Origin: Solenopsis invicta
Taxonomy: Eukaryota; Arthropoda; Insecta; Hymenoptera; Formicidae
Direction: 5' to 3'
Length of the DNA: 64,000 nucleotides
Assembly (NCBI RefSeq): GCF_016802725.1
Contig: NC_052671.1
Coordinates: 16,077,231-16,141,230, forward strand
Made by a program: the position numbers and the translations under genes. The notes under the pieces were generated by a model. It was given only the letters and a program-made list of their open reading frames with translations. It was not told the origin of the DNA and ran no database searches. Positions 1 to 10,189 of the stretch are shown here, one piece after another; within the stretch, counting starts at the first letter, position 1, and the number at the start of each line of letters is the position of its first letter.

Positions 1-1017
1 GCGTGAAATAAGACCAACGACAGTCAAAAAAATGCGATATTTGATCCAATTGCTAGACACAATCGAGACAACAAAGTCGAGACATATGAACGGTTTCAAA
101 TGCGGTGGAAACGCAAAGAGATTTAAAAAAAAAAAAAAAAAAAACCAACCTTGCAAGCTTACAAGCTACGAAAAGTAATACACGCGATTAGTTTCGTTGT
201 ACGGCGATGTTAATAAATTACGCGATATATCGTCGTGTGAGGAAGATGACAACGCGGAAAACGTCATTTCAAAAAAATTCCTCGAAGAGGAGGAAAAGTT
301 AGAACCCATTCAATAAATTGGTGAATCAAAATCAAGTATAAATAAACAACATTTTCACGAGTGATGCAAGGTCAACAATGAGCAAAAAGAAGTACAGTTC
401 ATAATTCATTTTACATTAACGGTAGAGAGAGTGGAAAATGTAAGGCAAACAATCTGGTAACGCGAAGCCACAGATAGTATTAACGGTAGAAATTTCATTT
501 CGATTATGATTACGTCAAATTTACCGAATCAAACACGGAATACACCGTAGAATTCAAATTTCAACTTGTATAACAGGCCATTTATTCGACCAGATACGGA
601 ATCCACCGTAGAAATCTCTGTTCTGATTGTAATTATTAGTATTATTCGTACCGTATACAATAGCAAAATCCATTCATGTAACACTTTGAATCCTGGTAAG
701 TTTATTTGTTGTTGCGCTTGCAAAGCCCATCACGAAATATCGTAAATAATTCCTTTTCAATCGTTTCAATAAAGGACCCCGCACAAAAGGATTCTTGGTC
801 TTTGGTGAAATTCACTCAAACACAAAGCTCAAAAATGGCTAGTTTTTTTTATACGTACACATGAAAATATTTTATATGTATTTTTGCCCATGCATGTGTG
901 TGTATGTTAAGAAGGTGAGGGGAGAGAAGTACGCTACTATTTAGCTTTAAAAGTTAAATAGTAGCATACTACTAATATTATTGCATATTAATGGATAACT
1001 ATTAATATTATTACATA
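1..1017. other. AT-rich stretch without a recognisable gene
   Basis: No supported gene. An A-run lies at about 125-145. Two short imperfect repeats, ACGGAATACACCGTAGAA near 535 and ACGGAATCCACCGTAGAA near 596, hint at an old repetitive coding sequence. Short open stretches in several frames give acidic peptides, but none is recognisable. It is probably decayed mobile DNA. Confidence 0.4.
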
Positions 1018-1203
1018 TTAAATAATATTACATTGTATTGTTAAATTAAATAACATGAGCACGAGTTTTCCAGAAAATTCATCAACCATACTAATGGAAA
1101 AAATTGTAATGAGTAATCAAACATAAGAAAAAAAGAACTCATGAGTTATGTTTCCTGACTTAACGATACAATGTAATATTATTTAACCAAATCACCTGAA
1201 GTA
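1018..1203 (+). repeat. Inverted-repeat element, copy 1
   Basis: Both ends carry the same sequence in opposite orientation: AATATTACATTGTATTG near 1022 and its complement CGATACAATGTAATATT near 1165. The copy at about 1926-2124 is the same family in the opposite orientation and shares the interior AAAGAACT(C/T)ATGA. After the right inverted repeat this copy runs into ACCTGAAG and then diverges, so it is truncated relative to copy 2. No coding capacity; a MITE or the terminus of a larger retroelement. Confidence 0.65.
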
Positions 1204-1279
1204 TTAAATAGTACATTTTAGAAGATATCCTGGAGAAAATCTTCCAGACTTGGGACTAGTTAGACCTTTGTGATTCATG

Positions 1280-1770
1280 AAGAAGTGCAACTAACGATGC
1301 TAATGGCAGCCGCGAGCTTTGGCAACGTCTATCCATTAAAATTCCCTCAAGCCACCTCGGCCGATCAGGAATGGCTGGCATGATGCCAGACTTTGAACTT
1401 TACGCCACTCCCGTGTTAAGGAGCGCGTTACCCAGCGTAACCAACTTACTGGGTTGGGAGATGAGCTTGGGATCGCACGACCACCGACATCCCGCCCCCT
1501 GAGCGGAGCGACATCCCGGAGGCTAAATACGACCATCGGGGATTTAGCTGAGATACGTCAGTCCTCATTCATCTCCAAAAAACATGGAGCAACGTGCCAC
1601 CGCGTACGTTTCCATTCATGCTAAGAAATATGACAGGGACCTTCTTCATTTAGAATAAATCAACTGAATAGAAGGTGCCCCTAACAGCTGGGGAGGCCCA
1701 AACGCCGTATCACACCCAGAACCTCCCAGTCCGAGAGGGCTGTCCTAGCCCACGGACTATTGATATAAAC
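1280..1770. other. GC-rich block between two opposed repeat copies
   Basis: This 0.5-kb stretch is clearly richer in G and C than its surroundings and has multiple CG dinucleotides. A 66-codon frame is open on the minus strand (1336-1536) but resembles nothing I know. The block is bounded on both sides by inverted copies of one repeat, so it may be internal sequence of a mobile element rather than host sequence. Confidence 0.35.
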
Positions 1771-1885
1771 AAATTTACTTTTATTTTATAAAAATATATA
1801 TATTTTTACTTAATTTTGCAATTATATTTTGTAGTGTTATCTATAGTCGCCAGTGATAAAAATAATAAATAATCCCAAAGGTCGA

Positions 1886-1940
1886 CAAACTGACAAATGT
1901 TTATTGAAACTTTTCAACCTAAGATTTAGGTCCTCTTCAG
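1886..1940 (-). ncRNA. Hammerhead-ribozyme-like motif (Penelope-type relic)
   Basis: On the minus strand the order is CTGAAGA (1940-1934), a perfect 6-bp stem ACCTAA/TTAGGT with a 3-nt loop, GAAA (1915-1912), then a GTTT/AAAC hairpin and GTC. This is the order of a hammerhead core: CUGANGA, stem II, GAAA, stem III. Penelope-like retroelements are known to carry minimal type I hammerheads in their terminal repeats. Here the core has a short unmatched GG before stem II and an irregular exit from stem III, so catalytic activity is doubtful. Homology to such an element is inferred. Confidence 0.4.
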
Positions 1941-2124
1941 GTAAATCGGTTAAAAAATATTACATTGTACCGTTAAATCAGAAAACATAACCGTCATAAG
2001 TTCTTTTACTTTTTTCTATAAATAAATTTTCTAGAAAGAATTCATCTATTCATCTGAAATCATAACATATTATTATAACGACAATGCTTCCTGATTTAAC
2101 GATACAACGTAATATTATTTAATA
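1926..2124 (-). repeat. Inverted-repeat element, copy 2
   Basis: Opposite-orientation partner of the copy at 1018-1203. Terminal inverted repeats are TATTACATTGTACCG (from about 1963) and CGATACAACGTAATATT (about 2099-2116). On the minus strand it runs directly into the hammerhead-like motif, suggesting that both belong to the end of one retroelement. Confidence 0.6.
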
Positions 2125-2585
2125 TTAAATATTAATGTACATTTAGAGTAAGTGAAAACACATTACTCTCCCCCGTCATCCCGTCGCATACGCAAATATA
2201 CATGTATAGAAATACATATACATACAAAATATTCTTGTATGAATTACATATTATCATCTATAGTCTCTTTATTACAAAACTTGATTTGGAGCGTTACTAA
2301 AATAATCGTGATATACCCTATTTTAAATATTTGTAACAAAAAACTAGCTATTTTTTTAGCTTTGTGCTTAAATAAACTTTTGATCAGTGAGACAAAAACT
2401 ATAACATACTAAAGTTTTAACTTTAGATTAAGAGAGACGCAATCATTCACGATATCAATATTACACGATGGCTTTGTAAGCGCAACAATTAAATTCACTA
2501 GGGTTTAATGTGTCACACAATGGGTGAGAAGATTTAAGCTCGCACATAAAATTGTAGAAAAATTACAAATTTAAGGATTATGACT

Positions 2586-3502
2586 ATAAGTAATATGCAC
2601 AAGTACAAAATGAAGTACAAAATTGAGTTCAATAAACTTCACAAAGATATTTCTGTAGAATCAAGAATATTCAGAAAAATCTTCTCATCGTTTAGACAAA
2701 GTAAAATAACGAATAAAGGAAAGTGGGATAAATCGGACCTAGCTGCAGTTTTTGCTCTCTGTAAGGTGTTATTATATAATTAGAGTTGAAATCAATAAAA
2801 TTTAATTATTCCAAGTTTGATGACTCATAATATTTTACTAATTTAACATTTCTAGGACCAAATTTGATCGGTCGATTACCAGTGCTACAAACAGGTTGCA
2901 ATTTCGACGTAAAAATTTGATTTAGGCACGAATCCTTTCAAACTTTGGAACAATTTTTACAATAAATCGCAAAAGAGATCACAAAATAATTAATATTTTT
3001 AATTTTACACTCTTTAATTATCTTAAATCAATTATCTTTTAAATTTTTAACACCTTTTAAATAATGATTTACAAGGATTTTCTTTTCTTAAAAAATTTTC
3101 GCACGATGGCTGAAAATACATATTCGCGTCTATATTCTGTGAATGATGTAACAGAACTGTCAAATTGCTGTCACATGTTCGGTGTTTTATAAGGACTTTA
3201 CATTACAAATGGCACGCAAATTTGCTTAACCGTATTCATTTAAATTAAAAAGATACAATTTGGAACACGGTCCGATTTACCCCTCTCTCCCCTATCCGTT
3301 ATTTCACTTCGTCTAAACGATGAGAAGATTTTTCTATTCTTGATTCTACAGAAATATCTTTGTGAAGTTTATTCAACTATTATACTTCATCTACACATTT
3401 ACATCTGTTAGAAGAAAGTTTTTCAGTGCATTTCGTGTTTGATATTTTCTGTGAGTAATTATTTTTGAAATTCGCGTAACTGTCGATAGCCAAAAAATTG
3501 TA
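2586..3502. repeat. Dispersed repeat X, copy 1, with internal inverted repeat
   Basis: About 115 bp at 2627-2742 recur in inverted form at 3270-3385, with AAACTTCACAAAGATAT and TCTTCTCATCGTTTAGAC in both. The tail, GTGAGTAATTATTTTTGAAATTCGCG (only partly quoted elsewhere) at about 3450-3500, recurs near 5592 and 12393. The head from 2586 (ATATGCACAAGTACAAAAT) recurs at 12190. A 67-codon frame at 2580-2783 lies inside the repeat and is not a gene. Probably a non-autonomous element of unknown class. Confidence 0.6.
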
Positions 3503-3895
3503 TCTTAGTAAAAGCGGCCAAATGCACTTATCTGATATTTATACAAACACAAGTATATGATATTAATACGAATTATATTTATACAAATTATGTAAATTAT
3601 ACAAATTTAAAATTCGTGTATGTGAAGTATGTAAATTCGATTCGCAACCTGTCACAGTACGTCACTTTCTTCTATGTACGTTTTCTTGCTTTTATGTACA
3701 ATAAAGATTCTTAAATTAATTTAATTATCTTCCAAAGAATCGAATTGAATAAAAATTTCTGCGTCGCGACATTTTGAGAGATTTTTCCGATCAGCAGCTC
3801 GCAATTTTTCCGGTCGAATCAATAAATTAAATTCTCAAGTCAAAAACTATTCAGATTCGTGCATTATTCTAGGTCGTTTTCAGCTACAAATTTAT
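3503..3895. other. AT-rich spacer, nothing recognised
   Basis: No ORF of note, no clear inverted repeats and no RNA-like motif were seen. Confidence 0.4.
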
Positions 3896-3899
3896 TTAA

Positions 3900-5105
3900 A
3901 GGGTAACACCACTTTTGAGGTTTAAAAAAATCGAATTTTTCTTGCTTAAATCATTAGTTTATACTTATAAAAATATGCTGTAAGTAGTTTTAAAACAAAA
4001 TTCAAACTGTATTATAGTGTTTGAGCTGATTAAATGAATCGTCTTTATGTGTCTAGCGAGCAGCTGCAAGCGATTTGGAGCGGCCCCGTCTTCTTTATGC
4101 TCCGTAGATATTCGGACCTTATTTATGTACCAAAAATAGACCTTTGACTAACACAATATAGATGTTATTACTTGTACTATATCAGTAAATAATTTTGGAA
4201 ACGTCGGTTTCTGCGTTTATGTGACGCCATTAGTTTTTCTGTGTTTATGCAACAAACTTAACTGTTTGCTATTATAATGATGGCTATAACAGTTTAATGA
4301 AAATTTTGCAAGTCTGAAACCACATGGTGGGCACTACTTATCATTATTATTGCCAAAAATTGGATGCGCGGCGCGTCGTACTTGCCGTGCGGAGTCTCAC
4401 CCAAGAAGCAAAAGAGACCAGAATATCATTATTAGCAACAAGAAAGGAATATAATGAGGCTGCTAAACTCGTGGAAGGACAGCTTTATGGGGCAGGCATC
4501 GCAGATTAGAGATAAATTAAAAATTTTCAACTTTATACACAAAAAATCAGTTACCAAAACTTTAAACGCGTTTTTCTCAAAACACAGTTTTTCAAATTTG
4601 CGTGCAACGTCACTCTTACAATTTTTATCCGATTAACTTGAAATTTTAACACGATCTTTTTGTAACTATTCTACAGGAAAGTACATAGGTCTTTTGCAAA
4701 ATGTTGAAAACTCTTTTTGTAATCAGCATTTTTTAAACAAATTTTTAGGTAAAAAATGCACTTTTTTCTATAAATAGCTGCCATTTTGATAAAAATTAAT
4801 ATTTTTAAAAATCCCTACATACTTCCTTAGTTTTAAATATGTAAATAATGTAGATTTTTTTTTGTTTGGTCCCAACATAAACCATGTCGCAGAAAACTTG
4901 CACGCAAAAATTCATCTTTAAGAAAAGACGATTTCGTAAATGGGCCAGTACGCCACCATTTTGTGCATGAAAGAAAATTAAAAAAATATTTTTTTACTCG
5001 TCAATATATGTACAATAAAGCGCTCTAAGCTTTTTTAATATAAAGTTATTCATTTACCGACAATAAATTCCCAAACTTAGGTATCATTTTAGGGGGTGTT
5101 ACCCC
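3900..5105. mobile_element. TTAA-flanked DNA transposon relic, Kolobok-like
   Basis: The element is framed by TTAA at 3896-3899 and 5106-5109. Its ends are inverted: AGGGTAACACC at the left and GGTGTTACCCC at the right. TTAA duplications occur in piggyBac and Kolobok. The AGGG-type end differs from the CCY start usual in piggyBac, so Kolobok is the better guess. It is 1.2 kb, too short for a full element. A 61-codon frame (4324-4509) ending in YGAGIAD may be a transposase scrap; no DDE motif can be followed. Non-autonomous or decayed. Confidence 0.55.
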
Positions 5106-5109
5106 TTAA

Positions 5110-5564
5110 CTGTATTATGTGCACTAAAGCGACAGGTTGACATCGTTCAAAGATTTTTGTGTCAAAATTTAATAATTGCAATACTTTTGAACAAACGCAC
5201 GAAAATTTATATAATAAAAAATTAATATCATTGTTTTATACATGTAAATAATTATATGTTAAAATTAAATATTTTTTTACCTCAACATAGACACGACAGA
5301 AAGGATATTGGGTAAATAAATCGTGATTTTAAACATATATTTCATAGTGTAATTAAAGATTATTACCATTACATTAAAAAAAAAGAATCGTCCACCGGAT
5401 TTCCCGCTTGTCCTAATCTTGACTGCCTATTATATTGTGGACCCTATTATTCCAACAGCAGTTTTCAAAAAATCATCTCACCAGACGAAGTGATATAACA
5501 GATATTAAGTAATTATTAAATAACTATTGTCCTTAAAATACATTTACGTCTGATAAAAGAAATT
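5110..5564. other. AT-rich spacer, nothing recognised
   Basis: No gene, RNA or element boundary could be identified here. Confidence 0.35.
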
Positions 5565-5650
5565 TGTTCAGTGTATTTCGTATTTCATATTTGTGAGTAA
5601 TTATTTTTGAAATTCGCGTAACAGTCGACAGCCAAAAAATTGTAAGTATC
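5565..5650 (+). repeat. Dispersed repeat X, tail-only copy 2
   Basis: Matches the tail of repeat X: GTGAGTAATTATTTTTG followed by ATTCGCGTAAC and GCCAAAAAATTGTA, as at 3450-3502. Only the tail half is present. Confidence 0.6.
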
Positions 5651-6059
5651 TCAACAAATTCGGTCAAATACTCATTACACTTATGTATCTGACATTTGTA
5701 CAAATTGTATAAATTTTATAATTATATAATTCAAAACATGTATGTGCTCTATTTGTAAACTTTGTTAGGAAACTTTTGTAAAATAAATACACCTTATTAC
5801 CGCTCACTAAACGATCGTTTACACCTGAATTTATTACTTTGCATTCCACAAACTTATTATTCGTTCAGAGTAAAAATTATATTACACGAATATTGACATT
5901 ATAACCGAATTTAGAAAATAATAGTATATCTATAAAAGAAGTAATGCATGATTTTTCATATTTACTCAGTTAAATTCTTTTGATTTTTGAATATCAAGAA
6001 TTCATAGATTAATATTGTTTCATAGATTAATATCCTAAAGAGTACAAAGCACCTATATA

Positions 6060-6258
6060 TTAGGGAACATTGGAAGGATAAAGCAACACTGAAGAACGAC
6101 GTAAAAATAATCATGAGAAACAAACGCTAAGATAGGGAAAGAAGAGTATGTAAGAATCATAGAAAAACACTCACTGCATAAGAACACAAATGAGAACGGC
6201 GAACTACTGATAAGCTTTGCGACCATCAAAAAAGACATATCACCGCATATAAGTCGAT
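6060..6258 (+). pseudogene. LINE endonuclease fragment (RTE/CR1-like), decayed
   Basis: In the frame beginning at 6132 the translation reads IGKEEYVRIIEKHSLHK, then NTNENGELLISFA, ending at a stop near 6258. The pattern G.E.......G.HS.H...N.NG..L..FA is a hallmark of the apurinic-type endonuclease domain of non-LTR retrotransposons, especially RTE-like ones. Upstream and downstream the frame is broken and no reverse transcriptase is present. This is a small dead scrap of a LINE. Confidence 0.6.
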
Positions 6259-6264
6259 AGATAC

Positions 6265-6835
6265 TGGAGTTGTCAAAAAACGATTATTTGACGGAACACA
6301 GATCAGATACTAAAATAAGACATGTAAATGCTTTAAGTAGACTGTTAGGAGAAAATTTAGTTCTAGAAGATAATTCTTGTAAATTAAATCTTGCTGTCAG
6401 TTAAAATCAAGATAATAAGTTGTAAGCTAAAAAAAATTTTTGCAAAATTCTGATAATGTTCAGACGCTATTTCTAACAATCGTAATTTTTGTAAACAGAC
6501 TTAAGCAGAATTTCATGCATTATTTAGGGAAGCTTTGTGTTCAGCAAAACAATAACATCGAATCAGTATTCGCAAACTACATAATCGAGAGCGTCAGACA
6601 AAAAAAGCCAAAAATTTTTGGAAAAACAGTGAAGAACAGAAGGAGAAATCGAAGAACCCAATGTAAATTGAATATAATCCGGTGTACCCACATTTTTTCG
6701 CGATATTAATAAAACCATGATTATAAATATTTAACAAAAAATTAATGTAAGCCTTACGTCCGACGACAATATCAATAAATTTTTCAAAATATCAAGTAAA
6801 AAAGTTATTTGTAAACTACATCACAATTAGACTGC
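6265..6835. other. AT-rich spacer, nothing recognised
   Basis: An 89-codon frame (6440-6709) is open but has no recognisable motif and a composition typical of chance translation in AT-rich DNA. Confidence 0.35.
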
Positions 6836-6839
6836 CGGG

Positions 6840-7245
6840 ACAACTACTGTTGTTCCGTATCTTAATTTTTCAAAAAATTACAACTCTTTTACCTATCGCA
6901 GAAATCACTGTCTCCAAATATTCTTCATCTAGCAATATAATATGTCCGTTATCTTCTTCCGGTGACTTCAATTTTACTTTACCAACAAAACTGTCTATTC
7001 CAACTGATTGAACGACACCTTAAGCTTTATAATATTTTTCGTCCAAACTCTTCGTGGTTACCTTAACCATTAAACCTTTCCTGAGCCAACCTTCAATCGC
7101 AGGAGAATTATTGTCACTTTTTAATTTCTTGATTGACTTTGTTTCATCATCATTAGATCTTTTCGGTTTTTCGTTTTCTTTACTAATTGATTTATTTGAA
7201 ACCGATTTACTCTCATCATCTTCACTCTTTACTTCTCTTGTTTTA
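6840..7245 (-). pseudogene. KIN17-like C-terminal KOW domain, pseudogene fragment
   Basis: Read on the minus strand from about 7245, a charged Ser/Lys/Glu-rich linker is followed by WLRKGLMVKVTTKSL, KYYKA, a stop (TAA, plus-strand 7020-7022), GVVQSV, FVGKVKLKSPEE, and EEYLETVISAIGKRV. The order WL..G..VKV..K.L..KYYK.KGVV, then a acidic loop and LETVI.A.GKRV, is that of the C-terminal SH3/KOW part of KIN17, a nuclear DNA/RNA-binding protein (GPKOW is a more distant alternative). The stop and a frameshift after GKRVVIF show it is dead. No introns are visible, so it may be a retrocopy. The upstream part is cut off at about 7250, where a different repeat begins. Confidence 0.6.
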
Positions 7246-7252
7246 TTTCAAG

Positions 7253-8416
7253 TACTAGGTTGCAGCCTAGTTTAGTTTAGATTTTTTTCCCAAGACAGTC
7301 ATATTTAGGCTTACCCAGTTGTAGCCCGTAAAATACTCATTGTCAGTTTGGATTTTACTTTTATTCCAAGATAATTATACTTAAAAAGTATCTTTAAATA
7401 AAAATTTCTTTTAAAAATAAGCAAAATTTAATTAAATCATTTTGTAAATCTAAAAAAATTATTTTTTACAAAGAAAAAATTACTTTTCGTTTTAACATAT
7501 TAAAGCTCACAATCAGACCAGCAAAGATGATTAAAAAATAACAATTTTAAATAAGTCCGGAATGTAAAAAAACATTATTGACATAAAAAACACGTTGCAA
7601 AAATTAATCTTGCAACTTATTTATTTATAACAATTCAGAAACGTCGTACCTGTTTTTTTAGTAATTTTTCCCGTAGAATCGATTGGCGCAATCAGTTTTC
7701 CTCTACAGTCAATTTTTAATAATTTGTTTATAACAATTAGTTCCAAAATCGATTTTTGCAACATGCTTTTTACATTAATGTTTATTCATACTCCAGCACT
7801 ATTTCCAATTGTTTGACTATCTTTATTTTTTGACTGTCTTTACTGATTTGAGCGTAGGCAAAAATAAATTTAATTATTTATATAGTTTATATAGTTCATT
7901 TTTAAAATATCTAAAGGTAAAATATCTAAAATTAAACAATCAAAGGGCTAGTGTTCGCGCAATACTCAACAAGCAAGTTTCTTCCTGTTCAAATCAGTTT
8001 TAGTTCAAATATAACTTTTTATTAACAATATTACAAATGTACGATTAGCTCAGTGTCAACGTATTAGATTATGGTTCCGAAGATCTTGGGTTCAAATCTA
8101 GGCAACGCGTTATTCAAAAATAATGCACGCAATTGTGATTAATGAAATAAAATCTTATATGCGAAACAGTAAATGCAGATAAGCTATAAGGATAGTAAAA
8201 TCTGTTTAAAAAAACTAAAAAAAAAAAATTTTTTTTATTTTTAAAACTAAAAGAAAAATGGGCTCAGACTCAAACTTTTGTATTGGCCCAAGTTTGAAAA
8301 CCAATACAGACTCTAAAAAAAAAGCGTGACAATCCAAAGTTGGACCAAGATAGGTGTCCTAACTTGGGCCTCAAATAAAGTAAGGAAAGCTAACCTGGCC
8401 CAGTTTACAACCTAGA
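7253..8416. repeat. Possible short-inverted-repeat element
   Basis: The left edge reads CTAGGTTGCAGCCTAG and the right edge, read backwards, CTAGGTTGTAAACTGG. This gives weak terminal inverted repeats of about 10 bp plus some subterminal similarity. The KIN17-like fragment ends abruptly at the left edge. Between the ends lie AT-rich DNA and a tRNA-like segment. No transposase is seen and no target duplication could be confirmed. Confidence 0.3.
8036..8112 (+). repeat. tRNA-derived SINE or tRNA pseudogene
   Basis: The sequence carries an A-box-like TTAGCTCAGTG and a B-box GGTTCAAATCT about 40 nt apart, the internal RNA polymerase III promoter of a tRNA. The anticodon and acceptor arms do not fold into a convincing cloverleaf, so this is more likely the head of a SINE or an old tRNA pseudogene than a working tRNA gene. 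Confidence 0.5.
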
Positions 8417-8419
8417 CAG

Positions 8420-9140
8420 AATTTCCACAAGAAAAGTGTAATACTTATGGGATTGATTGTATTAAACGCGGCATTTTTAATATGAAATTATTCTTTACAG
8501 GTTTAGTTAGACATTGCAATGGAAGAGAAACTAACAAGAACTTATCCTTATTGCTTTAAATTTCATAAATTTAAACCTAATAAATTTTCAAAACCTATTA
8601 AAAACGTAGAGCCATCAATATGCTTATATTTTTATGTTTAATTCAATTCCTAGAGAAAGCGTGGGAACTATAACCGCTTGTCTCCGCGTCAGTTCTTCGC
8701 CAGACTCCTTCGCATACGGAAGCGCCATTTTTCAAATGTTTTTCAATTCCAAAACCACGTGGTGCGCGATTCTACTATTTCCAATTTCATTTCTAGAATT
8801 GTAAGTAATCCCTCAGTATAATCTCGTCATCTCTACATTCTACTAACTCATAATTAAATTAGCTAATTCCTTATCAAACTTAATTTTATCGTGAATCAAT
8901 CTTCCTATTGTTTTGTCAATCCTCGTTCTAATTGGCTAGCTTGTAGAGTTAATTGCGTTCTAAATAATTAGAACGCTACTAAGCCATATCGACGTAACTT
9001 CCAATATCGTTTAAATAAATAATTGTAACTTTAACTAAACAATAATATTAATATTTAGAATAAATTATATTTCATATAACAGAAAGCATCTTCCCCTCAT
9101 TTTCCTTGATCCCCTGTACAAGTCTGGCGATGCGTAATTA
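8420..9140. other. Non-coding stretch, possibly retroelement flank
   Basis: No gene found. Composition changes near 8650 from very AT-rich to more balanced. Clustered AATAAA-like signals around 9010-9070 and the following TCTGGCGATGCG could mark an LTR and primer-binding region, but no second LTR was found, so this remains a guess. Confidence 0.25.
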
Positions 9141-9149
9141 GTAAATCGG

Positions 9150-9551
9150 GTGCGCGATTTTAACTCAAGTGTAAAATCTCTCCAACATTATCGTCCGACC
9201 TCACGTTCATCCCGACACAAGGCCTACACGAATGAAGGACGGAAACGCAGTCCCCCAGAGACGCTACCGCAAACTGCAAAAGATTTTCATGAAGGTAAGA
9301 AAATTAATTTCTTCCATCAAAAAGTTTGGTTACCAAAACGAGCGATAGAAACTTTCCAATTTCCTACATCGTGCCGAAGGACGACCCACCAAAAAAACGT
9401 CGCGCCACCCGTAATAAAAAAAGGGTTGTTGACCATAAAACAAAAATACAGGTCAGGCTCTCGAACTCTTAACACGAAACACGTGCATTTTTGCCTGCCC
9501 ACGCTTGGATCCGGTCGTACAGTTCAAAGTTTAACTCTACAATTTCCATAA
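9150..9551 (+). other. Open frame of unknown nature
   Basis: A 133-codon frame, basic and Ser/Thr-rich, with no recognised domain. Parts of all other frames on this strand and one on the minus strand are also open here, so coding is uncertain. It lies in the same compositionally distinct patch as the Cys-rich frame that follows. Confidence 0.2.
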
Positions 9552-9643
9552 TGCCGAACAATAAAGATGAGACCTGACGCTCTTTACACATTAGACATCG
9601 GGTCCCCGCCAATCTTGCATGACCTCCGCAATACTGTTACAGG

Positions 9644-10006
9644 GTGAATTCCACACGCTGTGCCATTTCTAACATTTATCAAGATCGCGTTGATTATAAC
9701 CAGTACGTTTATACCAAGTGTTTCATGCTAGGAGCCGTAATCCGGAATCGTTATGTTCATAAGCAAAAGCATTATATACATTTAGGCAATTCTTCTCTTT
9801 ACAAAGAGTGTCACCTCTGTGGTACCACCCTTGCTGTGGTAAGGCCTATTTGCGACTGTCGTTTTTGCCCTGGAATGCTTTCCGATTTCTTAAATCATAT
9901 CAGCAAAACGAGCAAAAACCCTTATAAAAAAGAAGACGCCACAATAATTGTGTTTCGCCAAAGGACAATCCCCTATACCCAGCATCATGATCAGAATAAG
10001 GTTTAA
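9644..10006 (+). CDS. Unidentified Cys-rich ORF, 120 codons
   Basis: I do not recognise this protein. It has a compact cysteine cluster near residues 58-77 (CHLCG, then CDCRFCPG) that could bind zinc, preceded by a Tyr/His-rich segment and followed by a basic tail. Overall codon use looks less AT-driven than in the flanks. No partner gene is intact: frames upstream (9150-9551) and downstream (10524-10796) are also unidentified. It could be a fragment of an unknown retroelement or an endogenised viral gene; nothing in the sequence decides this. Confidence 0.3.
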   Translation: MNSTRCAISNIYQDRVDYNQYVYTKCFMLGAVIRNRYVHKQKHYIHLGNSSLYKECHLCGTTLAVVRPICDCRFCPGMLSDFLNHISKTSKNPYKKEDATIIVFRQRTIPYTQHHDQNKV

Positions 10007-10189
10007 ATTTTGCCGGAAGTAGCGCGCCAAGCCTGGTTGATAAGGCAAGGACTGCACCTTTCACTCCATTCAACTCCGATCGGTTTTCTCTCTAGCGCTT
10101 TATGCACTTAAAGTCCAGCGGACTCCGAGTCCGTTCAACAGCAAACCGCCGTGACGTGACAGTATACTTTTGTTTCGTACAATAAATAT

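Noticed and set aside
1280..1770. GC-rich block considered as rRNA fragment
   Set aside because: I see no recognisable conserved 18S or 28S core sequence in it.
2152..2412. 86-codon frame, hydrophobic
   Set aside because: Chance frame in AT-rich DNA directly after a repeat; no motif or splice context.
7054..7275. Plus-strand 73-codon Leu/Ser-rich frame resembling a membrane peptide
   Set aside because: It is the antisense shadow of the minus-strand KIN17-like pseudogene.
8036..8112. Functional tRNA gene
   Set aside because: A and B boxes are present but the acceptor and anticodon arms do not pair acceptably.
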